A DNA stretch of 64,000 nucleotides from positions 2,145,245-2,209,244 of the forward strand of contig NZ_CP037895.1 in assembly GCF_004634385.1 (NCBI RefSeq), read 5' to 3'. This DNA is from Thermaerobacter sp. FW80. Lineage in GTDB: Bacteria > Bacillota > Sulfobacillia > Thermaerobacterales > Thermaerobacteraceae. The notes beneath the pieces are model-generated. The model saw nothing but the letters and a program-made list of their open reading frames with translations. It made no database searches and was not told where the DNA came from. Below are positions 8,782-16,624 of this stretch, piece by piece (within the stretch, counting starts at the first letter, position 1; each line of letters starts with the position of its first letter). The translations under genes were made by a program, and so were the position numbers.

Positions 8782-11156
8782 CGCCGCTCCCCCTCGCCGC
8801 GGACGGCGCCGGGGCCCGGCGGGAGCGGGGCCGGGAGGGAGCCCGCCGCCGGGGGTGACGGCAGCGCGGCCCATCGTCGTCCGGCCGGCGGCGCCGTGGC
8901 CTGCGGCGGGGCCAGCAGGGCCAGCAGCCGCCGGGCCGCCGCCTTCGCCCCCGGGCCGCTCTCCGTCTCCGGCCCCGTGCAGGCCGGGCACCCGGCCTCG
9001 CAGGGGCAGGCCGCCACCGCCTCCGCCGCCGCCTGCCAGAGCAAGGGCAGGATGTCGTACGCCTTCTCCGCCAGGCCGACGCCGCCGGGATAGGCATCGT
9101 AGAGGAACAGCGTCGGCCGGCCGGTGAAGGGCGAGCGCAGCTGCGCCACCGTGCCCAGGTCGCGGCGGTCGCAGAGCAAATAGAGCGGGGCCAGGTGACC
9201 CAGCAGATACGCCAGCCCCTGCAGGCCCGCCTGCAGCACCGCGGGCTCCATCCCCGCCGGTTCGTCCGCCAGGGTGACCCAGCAGGCGGCGGTGTGCATC
9301 TCCAGCTCGGGGAGGTGGATCCGGCCCCAGCCCACGTTCTCGTGGGTGAACAGCTTGATCTTCTTGAACAGCGTCGCCCGGGCGATCACCGCCACCTCGC
9401 CCCGGGACGCCTCGCCGCCGGGCACCGGCCGGCTGGCGAAGCAGTCCAGCACCTTCAGGTCCACGGCCAGGTGGGCGTCGGTGTAGTAGTCCACCCGCAC
9501 CGGTCGCACGTAGGCCTTGTTCTCGGCGAAGTCCAGCCGCTCCACCTGGTACTGCTCGCCCTCGTGGATGTAGATCGCCTGCTCGTGGACCAGCAGGGGC
9601 GCCGAGAAGCGGTCGACCTCGCCGATCACCCGGGCGCCGCGGCTGGTGTCGATGATCACCACGTTCTCCTCCGCCGCCGACCGCAGGCTGATCTCGTGGG
9701 CGGGGAAGGTGTCGCTGATCCAGTGCCACCGGTCGCCGGAGCGGTGCACCAGGCCCTGCTCCTCCAGGAAGGTCAGCACGTCGTCCACCGGCTGGTCGCC
9801 GAAGCGCTCCCCCGCCCGGAAGGGCAGCTCGAAGGCGGCGCACTGGATGTGGCTGACCAGGATGTACAGGTTGTCCGGGTGGATGAACGCGGCCTCCACC
9901 GGCTGCTCCAGCAAAAAGCGCGGGTGACGGGCGATGTACTGGTCGAGGGGGCTCGAGGAGGCGACCAGCACCGCCACGGCGGCCTCCTGGCGCCGCCCGG
10001 CGCGGCCGGCCTGTTGCCAGAAGCTGGCCACGCTGCCGGGGTAGCCCGCCAGCACCGCGGCCTGCAGGGAGCCGATGTCGATGCCCAGCTCCAGGGCGTT
10101 GGTCGCCACCACCCCCAGCACCTCCCCCGAGCGCAACCCGCGCTCGATCTCCCGGCGCTGGTTGGGCAGGTAGCCGCCGCGATACCCCCGCACCCGTTCG
10201 GACCGGTCGCCCATGGCGTGCCGCAGGTAGGTCAGGAGGACCTCCACCGCCAGGCGGGTGCGGGCGAAGACGATGGTCGGGATGCCGTTCTTCAAGAACC
10301 GCTCCGCCCAGCGCCGCGCCTCCTGCAGCACCCCCCGCCGGATGCCCAGCTGGGCGTTGACCACCGGCGGGTTGTAGACGATCAGGTGCCGCTCGCCCCG
10401 GGGCGCGCCGCTCTCGGCGATCACCCGCACCGGCCGCCCCAGGAGACGCCGGGCGTGCTCGCCCGGGTTCGCGATGGTGGCGGAGCACGCCACCACCCGC
10501 GGGCGCGACCCGTAGAAGGCGCAGATCCGGAAGAGGCGGCGCAGGACGTTGGCCACGTGGCTGCCGAAGACGCCGCGGTAGTGGTGGAGCTCGTCGACCA
10601 CCACGTACTCCAGGTTCTCGAACAGGTTGACCCAGCGTGTATGGTAGGGGAGGATGCCCGCGTGCAGCATGTCGGGGTTGGTGATCACCACCTGTCCGGC
10701 GGCCCGGATCGCCCGGCGCGCCGCCTCCGGCGTGTCCCCATCGTAGGTGTACGCCTTGAGGTCGAGGCCGAGCTCGTCGATGGCCTGCTGAAGGGCGGCG
10801 TACTGGTCCTGGGCCAGCGCCTTGGTGGGGAAGAGGAAGAGCGCGCGGGACGACGGCCGCTCCAAGATGCGCTGCAGCACGGGCAGGGTGTAGCAGAGGG
10901 TCTTGCCCGACGCCGTCGGGGTGACCACCACCACGTCGTCCCCCGCCAGGCTGGCCGCCACCGCCTCCGCCTGGTGGCTGTAGAGCCGGTCGATCCCCCG
11001 CCGCCGCAGCCACTGGACGAGGCGCCCATCGAGGGTAGGCGGCGGGGGCGCGAAGCGGCCCGGCTGGGCCGGTTCCACCTCCCAGGCCTGGATGCCCGCC
11101 ACCCAGGCGGGGTCGGTGCGCAGCTGCTCCAGCACCTGGCTCAAGGTCAAGGGCAC
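8778..11156 (-). CDS. mrfA: MrfA/YprA DEAD/DEAH-type helicase
   Basis: Superfamily 2 DNA helicase with DUF1998 domain. The partner of MrfB, known in B. subtilis for excision repair of mitomycin C damage. Walker A PTASGKT has Lys85, the DExH box is Asp188-Glu-Leu-His191, motif III is SATIANP, and motif VI QQAGRAGRR is followed by the zinc-binding cysteine cluster CPCEAGCPAC near the C-terminus. The frame is open to GTG 11549 but the extra 131 residues are low complexity. GTG 11156 follows TGGAGGTGG at 11170-11162 and begins VPLTLSQVLEQL, which aligns in length with YprA; this gives 792 aa. Confidence in the family is high, in the start moderate. Confidence 0.9.
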   Translation of the reverse strand: MPLTLSQVLEQLRTDPAWVAGIQAWEVEPAQPGRFAPPPPTLDGRLVQWLRRRGIDRLYSHQAEAVAASLAGDDVVVVTPTASGKTLCYTLPVLQRILERPSSRALFLFPTKALAQDQYAALQQAIDELGLDLKAYTYDGDTPEAARRAIRAAGQVVITNPDMLHAGILPYHTRWVNLFENLEYVVVDELHHYRGVFGSHVANVLRRLFRICAFYGSRPRVVACSATIANPGEHARRLLGRPVRVIAESGAPRGERHLIVYNPPVVNAQLGIRRGVLQEARRWAERFLKNGIPTIVFARTRLAVEVLLTYLRHAMGDRSERVRGYRGGYLPNQRREIERGLRSGEVLGVVATNALELGIDIGSLQAAVLAGYPGSVASFWQQAGRAGRRQEAAVAVLVASSSPLDQYIARHPRFLLEQPVEAAFIHPDNLYILVSHIQCAAFELPFRAGERFGDQPVDDVLTFLEEQGLVHRSGDRWHWISDTFPAHEISLRSAAEENVVIIDTSRGARVIGEVDRFSAPLLVHEQAIYIHEGEQYQVERLDFAENKAYVRPVRVDYYTDAHLAVDLKVLDCFASRPVPGGEASRGEVAVIARATLFKKIKLFTHENVGWGRIHLPELEMHTAACWVTLADEPAGMEPAVLQAGLQGLAYLLGHLAPLYLLCDRRDLGTVAQLRSPFTGRPTLFLYDAYPGGVGLAEKAYDILPLLWQAAAEAVAACPCEAGCPACTGPETESGPGAKAAARRLLALLAPPQATAPPAGRRWAALPSPPAAGSLPAPLPPGPGAVRGEGERR

Positions 11157-11331
11157 GGGGGCCACCTCCAGCGAATACCCGTTCGCTGCCGGCGGGGGCA
11201 TCCCTGCCGGGCGCGGGGTCGCCGGCGGTCCAGGCCCCGGGGGTGCCGCCGGGCCCGCCGCCCGGGCCGCCGCGGTGGGGCGCCGGCGAGCGCGCGGGAA
11301 CGGGCAGCGGTCGGGCTGCCCTGAGGGCGCG

Positions 11332-11439
11332 CAGCCGGGCAGCGACGCGGGCTGCGGCGAACGGGCGGAGCCGGGCAGCGATGCGGGCCGCGGCGAGCGC
11401 GTGGAGCCGGGCAGCAATGCGGGCCGCGGCGAACGGCGG
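11332..11439. repeat. three 36-bp imperfect tandem repeats between mrfA and bshC
   Basis: Three consecutive units begin at 11332, 11368 and 11404, each containing AGCCGGGCAGCRAYGCGGGC-like sequence followed by GCGGCGA. The period is exactly 36 bp (12 codons). They lie in the divergent mrfA/bshC region (11157-11685), or inside an N-terminal extension of mrfA if its upstream GTG is used. No A/T-rich promoter stands out in the rest of this 529-bp stretch. Confidence 0.8.
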
Positions 11440-11685
11440 ATTCGGGGACGCCGCCTGGGCGTGGTTCCGCGCCCGCGGCCGGCCGTAGGCGCGGGCCGGG
11501 GTCCCGACGGCGGCGCGGCGTGCCGGTCCGCCGCCGGCCGTGCCGTCACCCCCGGGGTCTCCCCGTCTGGCGGCCGGGGGAGGCATCCCCCGGCCGCCGG
11601 CGAAATCCCACCGGGGTGCGGCGATGGACCAGGGCGCCCCGGCGCACGGGGACCGACGCCACCGACGAGGGGAAGGGACCGCCCG

Positions 11686-13404
11686 GTGCAGATCCAGTCC
11701 TTGGAACGGCTGGAGTGGGTCTATCCGGAGTTCTTCGTCCACTACCAGCGCGACTTCGCCCGCGTGCAGTCGTTCTTCAACTACGATCCGTCCGACGAGA
11801 CGGCCTTCGCGCGCCGCGCCGAGGCGCTGGCGCGGTCGCCCCACCAGCCCCCGCGGGAGGTGGTCGCCCAGGCGCTGGTGGCCTACAACGCGTCCCTGGA
11901 TGCCGACGAGCCGGCCTTGGAGGCCGCCCGCCGGCTGGCCGACCCGCGGGCCCTGGTGGTGGTGGGCGGTCAGCAGCCGGGCCTGGCCACGGGCCCGCTC
12001 TACACGGTCTACAAGGCCGTGGGCATCCTGCGCTGGGCGCGCCAGATCGAGGCCGCCCTCGGGCGCCCGGTGATCCCGGTCTTCTGGTTGGCGACCGAGG
12101 ACCACGACCTGGCGGAGTGCAACCAGCTCCACGTGCTGGACGAACGCGGCCGCCTGCATCGCCTGGCGCTGCCCCTCCCGGCTGCCGTCGCCGGCGGGCA
12201 GCCGCCCGTGGGCACCCTGCCGCTGCCGCCCGCCGCCCGGGCGCTGGTGGCCGAGGTGGCGCGCCTCGCCGGCGTGCCCGCCGATCATCCCGCCCTGGAG
12301 GTGCTGGAGGACGCCCGCCAGCGGGCGGCGACCCTGGGCCAGTGGGTCGGCCGTCTCATGGCCCGGCTGTTCGGCCGCGACGGGCTGGTGCTGCTGGACC
12401 CCATGGACCCCACGCTCCGCCGGCTGAGCCGGCCGCTGTTGCAGCGGGCCGTGGTGCGGCGGGAGGCGATCCACCGCGAGCTCGCCGCGGCGGCGGCGCG
12501 CCTGCGGCGGCGCGGCTACCCGCCCGCCCTGGACGTGGACCCGGCCCACGCCAACCTGTTCTACTTCGACGGCCGGCGGCGGGCGGCGCTGCTCTGGCAA
12601 GGAGGCCGGTTCCGTGATCGGCAGGGGCGCGTGGCGTTCTCCCCGGCGGAGCTGGCGCGGGAGCTGGAGTCCCGGCCGGAGGCCTTCAGCCCGAACGTGG
12701 TGCTGCGCCCGCTGGTCCAGGACTGGCTGCTGCCCGTGGTGGGCTTCGTCGTCGGGCCGGGTGAGGCCCAGTACCTGGCGCAGATGCGCGACGTGTACCC
12801 CCTCTTCGGGCTGGAGATGCCGGTGCTGTTGCCCCGCCCCGGCTTCACGCTGGTCGAGCCCGCGGCGGTGGACCGGCTCCAGCGCTACCGGGCCACGGTG
12901 GGGGAGGTGCTCCAGGATCCGGAAGGGCTGCGCCGGCGGGTCCTGGAGGGGCTCGACCCCCTGGGCATCGACGCCCGCTTCGCCGAGCTGCGGCAACGGA
13001 TCAAGGCGCTCTACGCGGACCTGCTGGACGACCTGGAGCGGGTGCGGCCGGAGCTGCGCGCCCTCGGCCAGGAGAACCTGGGTCGCATCCTGATGCAGGT
13101 GGACTACCTGCACCGCAAGACGTGGCAGCACCACCGGCGCCGGCACCGGGAGGTGATGCGGGACCTGGACTGGCTGGAGGGCAGCCTGCGGCCCCTGGGC
13201 CAACCCCAGGAGCGGGTGCACAACGTCTTCCCCTACCTCCTGCGGTTCGGGGAGCGCTGGCTGCGCACGCTGCTGCGCGCAGCCAGCCCCGGCGGCCACC
13301 AGCTGGTCTTCCTCGATCCGCCCGCCCCGTCCCTGGCGGCCGAGTCCCGGGGGCCGGAAGCCCACCGAGCTCCGGTGGATGCGGGGAGGCCGGCGGTGGG
13401 GTGA
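11686..13404 (+). CDS. bshC: bacillithiol biosynthesis cysteine-adding enzyme BshC
   Basis: Putative ligase that adds cysteine to glucosaminyl-malate in the last step of bacillithiol synthesis. Family blocks are clear: GGQQPGLATGPLYTVYKA, FWLATEDHDLAE (about residues 140-152), LAQMRDVYPLFGLEMPVLLPRPGFTLVE, and a C-terminal coiled coil ending in ERVHNVFPYLLRFGERWL. The length of 572 aa is close to the 539 aa of B. subtilis BshC. The GTG at 11686 has GGAAGGG at 11671-11677. The stop overlaps the next gene's start as GTGA, so the two are co-translated. BshA and BshB are not in the window. Confidence 0.92.
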   Translation: MQIQSLERLEWVYPEFFVHYQRDFARVQSFFNYDPSDETAFARRAEALARSPHQPPREVVAQALVAYNASLDADEPALEAARRLADPRALVVVGGQQPGLATGPLYTVYKAVGILRWARQIEAALGRPVIPVFWLATEDHDLAECNQLHVLDERGRLHRLALPLPAAVAGGQPPVGTLPLPPAARALVAEVARLAGVPADHPALEVLEDARQRAATLGQWVGRLMARLFGRDGLVLLDPMDPTLRRLSRPLLQRAVVRREAIHRELAAAAARLRRRGYPPALDVDPAHANLFYFDGRRRAALLWQGGRFRDRQGRVAFSPAELARELESRPEAFSPNVVLRPLVQDWLLPVVGFVVGPGEAQYLAQMRDVYPLFGLEMPVLLPRPGFTLVEPAAVDRLQRYRATVGEVLQDPEGLRRRVLEGLDPLGIDARFAELRQRIKALYADLLDDLERVRPELRALGQENLGRILMQVDYLHRKTWQHHRRRHREVMRDLDWLEGSLRPLGQPQERVHNVFPYLLRFGERWLRTLLRAASPGGHQLVFLDPPAPSLAAESRGPEAHRAPVDAGRPAVG

Positions 13405-14108
13405 GCATCCGGGGCCGCCCGGCGGGAGGCGCGTCGTCTGGGCGGCCGGTGTGGCCGGCGCCGGCCGGCGGCCCGTCCGCCTTCCGCTCGGTGCGCCGCG
13501 AGGCCGAGGTCGGGCTGGCCATCCGACGGTCGCGTTTCGTCGCCCACGTGGCGCCGGTGGACGGGGTCGCCGAAGCCCGGGCATGGCTGGAGGCGGCGCG
13601 AGCCCTCCACCCCCGGGCGACGCACCATGTCCCCGCCTTCGTGGCTGGGTTCCGCGGCGAGGAGCGCTGGTGCAGCGACGGCGGCGAGCCGCCGGGCACG
13701 GCGGGGCGTCCGGTCCTCGAGGTCCTGGAGCGCCAGGGCGTGGTGCAGGTGGCGGTCCTCGTCGCCCGCTACTTCGGCGGGACCAAGTTGGGGGCCGCAG
13801 GGCTGGTGCGCGCGTACGCCGACGCCTGTGCAGCGGGGCTGCGGGAGGCCGGGCTGGTGACCTTCCGCCGCGGGCGGCGAGGGCGCGTGGTCGCACCCTA
13901 TGCGACCTATGGGCCGCTGCGGGCGTGGCTCCAAGGGCGGGGAGTCCGGGTCCTGGCCGAGGGATTCGGCGTGCACGTGACGCTGGAGCTCTGGGTGCCC
14001 GAGGACCAGGTCGCCGCCCTGGCGACCGAGGTGGCCGACCGTTCCGCGGGGGCCGCGCGCTGGGAACCCGGTCCGTGGGAGTATCGTGCGGCGGATGCCG
14101 TCGGCTGA
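13401..14108 (+). CDS. YigZ/IMPACT family protein (UPF0029)
   Basis: Cytosolic protein of the YigZ/YvyE family; the molecular role is not established (IMPACT homologues regulate translation through Gcn2 in eukaryotes). The family signature is obvious: GTAGRPVLEVLE then VARYFGGTKLGAAGLVRAYADA. The C-terminal ferredoxin-like domain (LELWVPEDQVAAL) is also present. The length is 235 aa with a GTG start overlapping the bshC TGA (GTGA). The first about 30 residues are Gly/Pro-rich and a GTG near residue 17 is an alternative start. Confidence 0.85.
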   Translation: MSIRGRPAGGASSGRPVWPAPAGGPSAFRSVRREAEVGLAIRRSRFVAHVAPVDGVAEARAWLEAARALHPRATHHVPAFVAGFRGEERWCSDGGEPPGTAGRPVLEVLERQGVVQVAVLVARYFGGTKLGAAGLVRAYADACAAGLREAGLVTFRRGRRGRVVAPYATYGPLRAWLQGRGVRVLAEGFGVHVTLELWVPEDQVAALATEVADRSAGAARWEPGPWEYRAADAVG

Positions 14109-14212
14109 GGGCGGGCGGCGAGGCCGGCCATGCAGCCGGGAGGGGTGCCATCCCGCCGAGGCCTGGGCCGCGAGGGGCCGGAAGGCCCTGGCTCCGGGCG
14201 CGCGCTGAGGGG

Positions 14213-14221
14213 TGCTATAAT
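14213..14221 (+). promoter_or_regulatory. extended -10 promoter element
   Basis: TGCTATAAT is a perfect extended -10 (TGnTATAAT) in an otherwise GC-rich stretch 180 bp before the 14403 gene. No convincing -35 is seen, which is usual for extended -10 promoters. It would place the transcription start near 14228, inside the direct repeats. Confidence 0.6.
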
Positions 14222-14262
14222 GAATCTGCTTGGAAAGGGAATGAACCTGCTTGGAAAGGGCT
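14221..14262. repeat. two 21-bp direct repeats just after the -10 element
   Basis: Units 14221-14241 and 14242-14262 differ at few positions and both carry CTGCTTGGAAAGGG. The period is 21 bp. They may be an operator or a duplication of seven codons, since read from ATG 14220 they encode MNLLGKG twice. Confidence 0.75.
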
Positions 14263-14333
14263 TGCTTCACCATTGCCGTCTGCGACGTACCCCCCGTCGG
14301 CGCAGCACCCGCTGGTTCATGCGGACTGAATAG
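14241..14333 (+). CDS. possible small basic peptide (30 aa)
   Basis: ATG 14241 follows GGAAAGGGA and opens a 30-codon frame, MNLLGKGLL then an Arg-rich tail ending RWFMRTE, closed by TAG at 14331-14333. ATG 14220 in the same frame would add a second MNLLGKG but overlaps the -10 box, so it would precede the predicted transcription start. It could be a leader peptide or chance; I recognise no family. Confidence 0.25.
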   Translation: MNLLGKGLLHHCRLRRTPRRRSTRWFMRTE

Positions 14334-14402
14334 CGTTCGAAGGGCTTGGTGCGGGCGCCGAGGAGCGTCTCGAGGCGGCCGACGGACGACGAGGTCGAAG
14401 CC

Positions 14403-14939
14403 ATGTTTGGAAAGCCGTTGCAGATCCGCTGGGTGGCCGTCACCGCCGCGCTGACCCTGGGGGTGCTGCTGTTCGCCAACGTGCTGTACCAGGAGCAGGC
14501 CAAGGCGGCGCCGCTGGAGCGCGCGCTGGAGACGGTCCCCGGCGTTACCGCCGTGCAGGTCCAGCGGGAGGACGGACGGTGGCGGGTCCGGGTCCAGCTG
14601 GGGGCGGTCGACCTGTTGCCGGCCACCTACCAGGCCTTGCGGGAGCGGGCCGACCGCCACCTGGGGCTGGGCCGCTACGAGCTGGAGCTGGTGGACCGGC
14701 GGACGCCCGAGCTGGAGAAGGCCTTCTACGAGGTCAGCTATTTCGTCGAGGAGGGTCGCAGCCGCGGCGACTACGCCCGGGCGGCCCAGCAGGTCGCGGC
14801 CGCTGGTCGGCGGCTGGGGCTCGACCGGGCTCGGCTGTACGTGGACGCCGAGTTCCTCTATCTCGAGCTGGCGCGCGGCGATGGCGTGCTGTACGCCGTC
14901 ATGCCCTTGCGGCCCCCGCAGGAGGTGACCGGCCGGTGA
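14403..14939 (+). CDS. single-pass membrane protein of unknown function, coupled to FtsH-like protease
   Basis: I do not recognise this family. ATG 14403 (CGAGGTCG upstream) gives 178 aa; an in-frame GTG 14346 would add 19 residues. There is one N-terminal transmembrane helix (about residues 10-28). The rest is a soluble alpha/beta domain with ALETVPGVTAVQVQREDGRWRVRVQLG, followed by charged helices (LRERADRHLGL, YARAAQQVAAAGRRLGLDRARLYVD). The VPGV/VxV pattern resembles a small ferredoxin-like fold. The stop overlaps the GTG of the AAA protease downstream (GTGA), so the two are made together and the protein may be an adaptor or regulator of that protease; this is inference. Confidence 0.7.
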   Translation: MFGKPLQIRWVAVTAALTLGVLLFANVLYQEQAKAAPLERALETVPGVTAVQVQREDGRWRVRVQLGAVDLLPATYQALRERADRHLGLGRYELELVDRRTPELEKAFYEVSYFVEEGRSRGDYARAAQQVAAAGRRLGLDRARLYVDAEFLYLELARGDGVLYAVMPLRPPQEVTGR

Positions 14940-16597
14940 GGGAGCGGTGGCGTGAGATCGCCCTGGGGGCCGGCCTGGGCGTGGCGGCGTTCCTGCTCCT
15001 GCGCCTGCCGGTGGGCCAGTGGCTGCCCCTGCTGCTGCTGGCGGGGCTTGTGCTCTACGTGTTCCGGATGGGCCTGCTGCCCGGGACAGGCCGCGGTCCG
15101 GTGGCCCATGCGGTGGAGGCCACCGGCGTCACCTTCGACGACATCGGCGGCCAGGCGGCCGCCAAGCAGGAGCTCAAGGAGGCCCTGGAGTTCCTGCGTC
15201 GGCCCAAGGAGGCCCAGCGCTTCGGCATCCGCCCGATCAAGGGCATCCTGCTGGCGGGGCCGCCCGGCACCGGCAAGACCCTGCTGGCGAAGGCGGCGGC
15301 CACCTACACGGACTCCGCCTTCCTCGCCACCTCGGGATCGGCCTTCGTCGAGGTGTATGCGGGCGTCGGCGCCCAGCGGGTGCGCGAGGTGTTCGCCGAG
15401 GTCCGGCGCCTGGCGCGCCGGCAGGGCAAGCAGAGCGCCATCCTGTTCATCGACGAGATCGAGGTGCTGGCCGGCAAGCGCGGCCGCCACACGTCCCACC
15501 TGGAGTACGACCAGACCCTCAACCAGCTGCTGGTGGAGCTCGACGGCATCCGGCCCGAGGACGACGTCCAGGTCCTGGTCATGGCGGCGACGAACCGGCC
15601 CGACCTGATGGACGACGCCCTCCTGCGGCCCGGCCGCTTCGACCGCATCGTGCGGGTGGAGCTGCCCGATCGCGAGGCGCGCGAGCAGATCCTGCGCATC
15701 CACATGCGCGGCAAGCCGCTGGCGTCTGACGTGGACCTCGGGCAGGTCGCCCAGGAGACCTTCGGCTTCTCCGGTGCCCACCTGGAGAGCGTGTGCAACG
15801 AGGCGGCGATCCTCGCCATGCGGGCCGGCGCCCCCGCCATCGCCATGGAGCACCTGCGCGAGGCCATCGAGAAGGTGATGATGGGCGAGCGGCTGGATCG
15901 GCGGCCCGGGGAGGAGGAGCGCCGGCGCATCGCCGTCCACGAGTGCGGGCACGCGCTGGTGGCGGAGATCCTCCGCCCGGGTTCGGTGGCCAGCGTCACC
16001 ATCACCTCGCGGGGGCAGGCCCTGGGGTACGTGCGCCAGCGACCCGACGAGGACCGGTTCCTCCAGACCCAGGACCAGATGGAGGACACGATCTGCATCG
16101 CCCTGGCCGGTTCCCAGGCGGAGCGCCTGCTGCTCGGGCGGCCGAGCACCGGCGCCAGCGCCGACTTCCAGCAGGCCGTCGAGCTGGCCCGGCGCATGGT
16201 GGAAGACGGCATGACGCCGCTGGGGGTGGTGGCGCGGGACGTGCTGCCCCCCGCCGCCCTCCACCGGGCGGTGAGCCGCGTGTTGCGCCGGCAGGAGCAG
16301 CGGGCCCGGGCGCTGCTGGGCGAGTTCAGCGACGGGCTGCGGGCGGCGGCCGAGCGGCTGCTGGAACGGGAGCGGCTGACCTCGGCGGAGTTCCGGCGCC
16401 TGGTGGGGCTGCCGCCCCTGCCCCATGCGTCGGCCGAGCCGGCCGCGGGGGACGGACCTTCCGGCCGCGGGCGGGGCGAGGGGGCGACCGCCGGCGGCCA
16501 AGGGTCCGGGGATCGCGACGGCGGCGGTTCCGGCGTGGCGGACGAACCGGGTTCCCGCGGCCGGCGCCAGGCGCCGCGCGACGCCGCGGGCGACTGA
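14936..16597 (+). CDS. FtsH-like membrane AAA zinc metalloprotease
   Basis: 553 aa. Two hydrophobic segments (about residues 8-22 and 26-44) are separated by only a few residues, so the large extracytoplasmic domain of classical FtsH is missing. The AAA core has Walker A GPPGTGKT (108-115), Walker B ILFIDEIE and the second region of homology ending LLRPGRFDR. The M41 peptidase domain has HECGH (335-339; usual form HEAGH) and a later Asp-containing helix (STGASADFQQAVELA). It is probably an ATP-dependent membrane protease for quality control or sporulation. The Gly-rich C-terminal tail (about 505-553) is low complexity. The GTG start overlaps the upstream stop. Confidence 0.87.
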   Translation: MRERWREIALGAGLGVAAFLLLRLPVGQWLPLLLLAGLVLYVFRMGLLPGTGRGPVAHAVEATGVTFDDIGGQAAAKQELKEALEFLRRPKEAQRFGIRPIKGILLAGPPGTGKTLLAKAAATYTDSAFLATSGSAFVEVYAGVGAQRVREVFAEVRRLARRQGKQSAILFIDEIEVLAGKRGRHTSHLEYDQTLNQLLVELDGIRPEDDVQVLVMAATNRPDLMDDALLRPGRFDRIVRVELPDREAREQILRIHMRGKPLASDVDLGQVAQETFGFSGAHLESVCNEAAILAMRAGAPAIAMEHLREAIEKVMMGERLDRRPGEEERRRIAVHECGHALVAEILRPGSVASVTITSRGQALGYVRQRPDEDRFLQTQDQMEDTICIALAGSQAERLLLGRPSTGASADFQQAVELARRMVEDGMTPLGVVARDVLPPAALHRAVSRVLRRQEQRARALLGEFSDGLRAAAERLLERERLTSAEFRRLVGLPPLPHASAEPAAGDGPSGRGRGEGATAGGQGSGDRDGGGSGVADEPGSRGRRQAPRDAAGD

Positions 16598-16624
16598 GGA
16601 GCGCGGGCACGGGAGCGCAAAAGC

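Noticed and set aside
6937-14151. A 7.2-kb uninterrupted minus-strand reading frame (about 2400 codons)
   Set aside because: Only its last 1.8 kb encodes a recognisable protein (MrfB). The rest runs antisense or out of frame to mrfA, bshC and yigZ and is Arg/Pro/Gly-rich, a GC-content artefact.
14220-14333. 37-codon peptide starting at ATG 14220
   Set aside because: The ATG overlaps the TATAAT box, so it would lie upstream of the transcription start; the shorter frame from 14241 is listed instead with low confidence.
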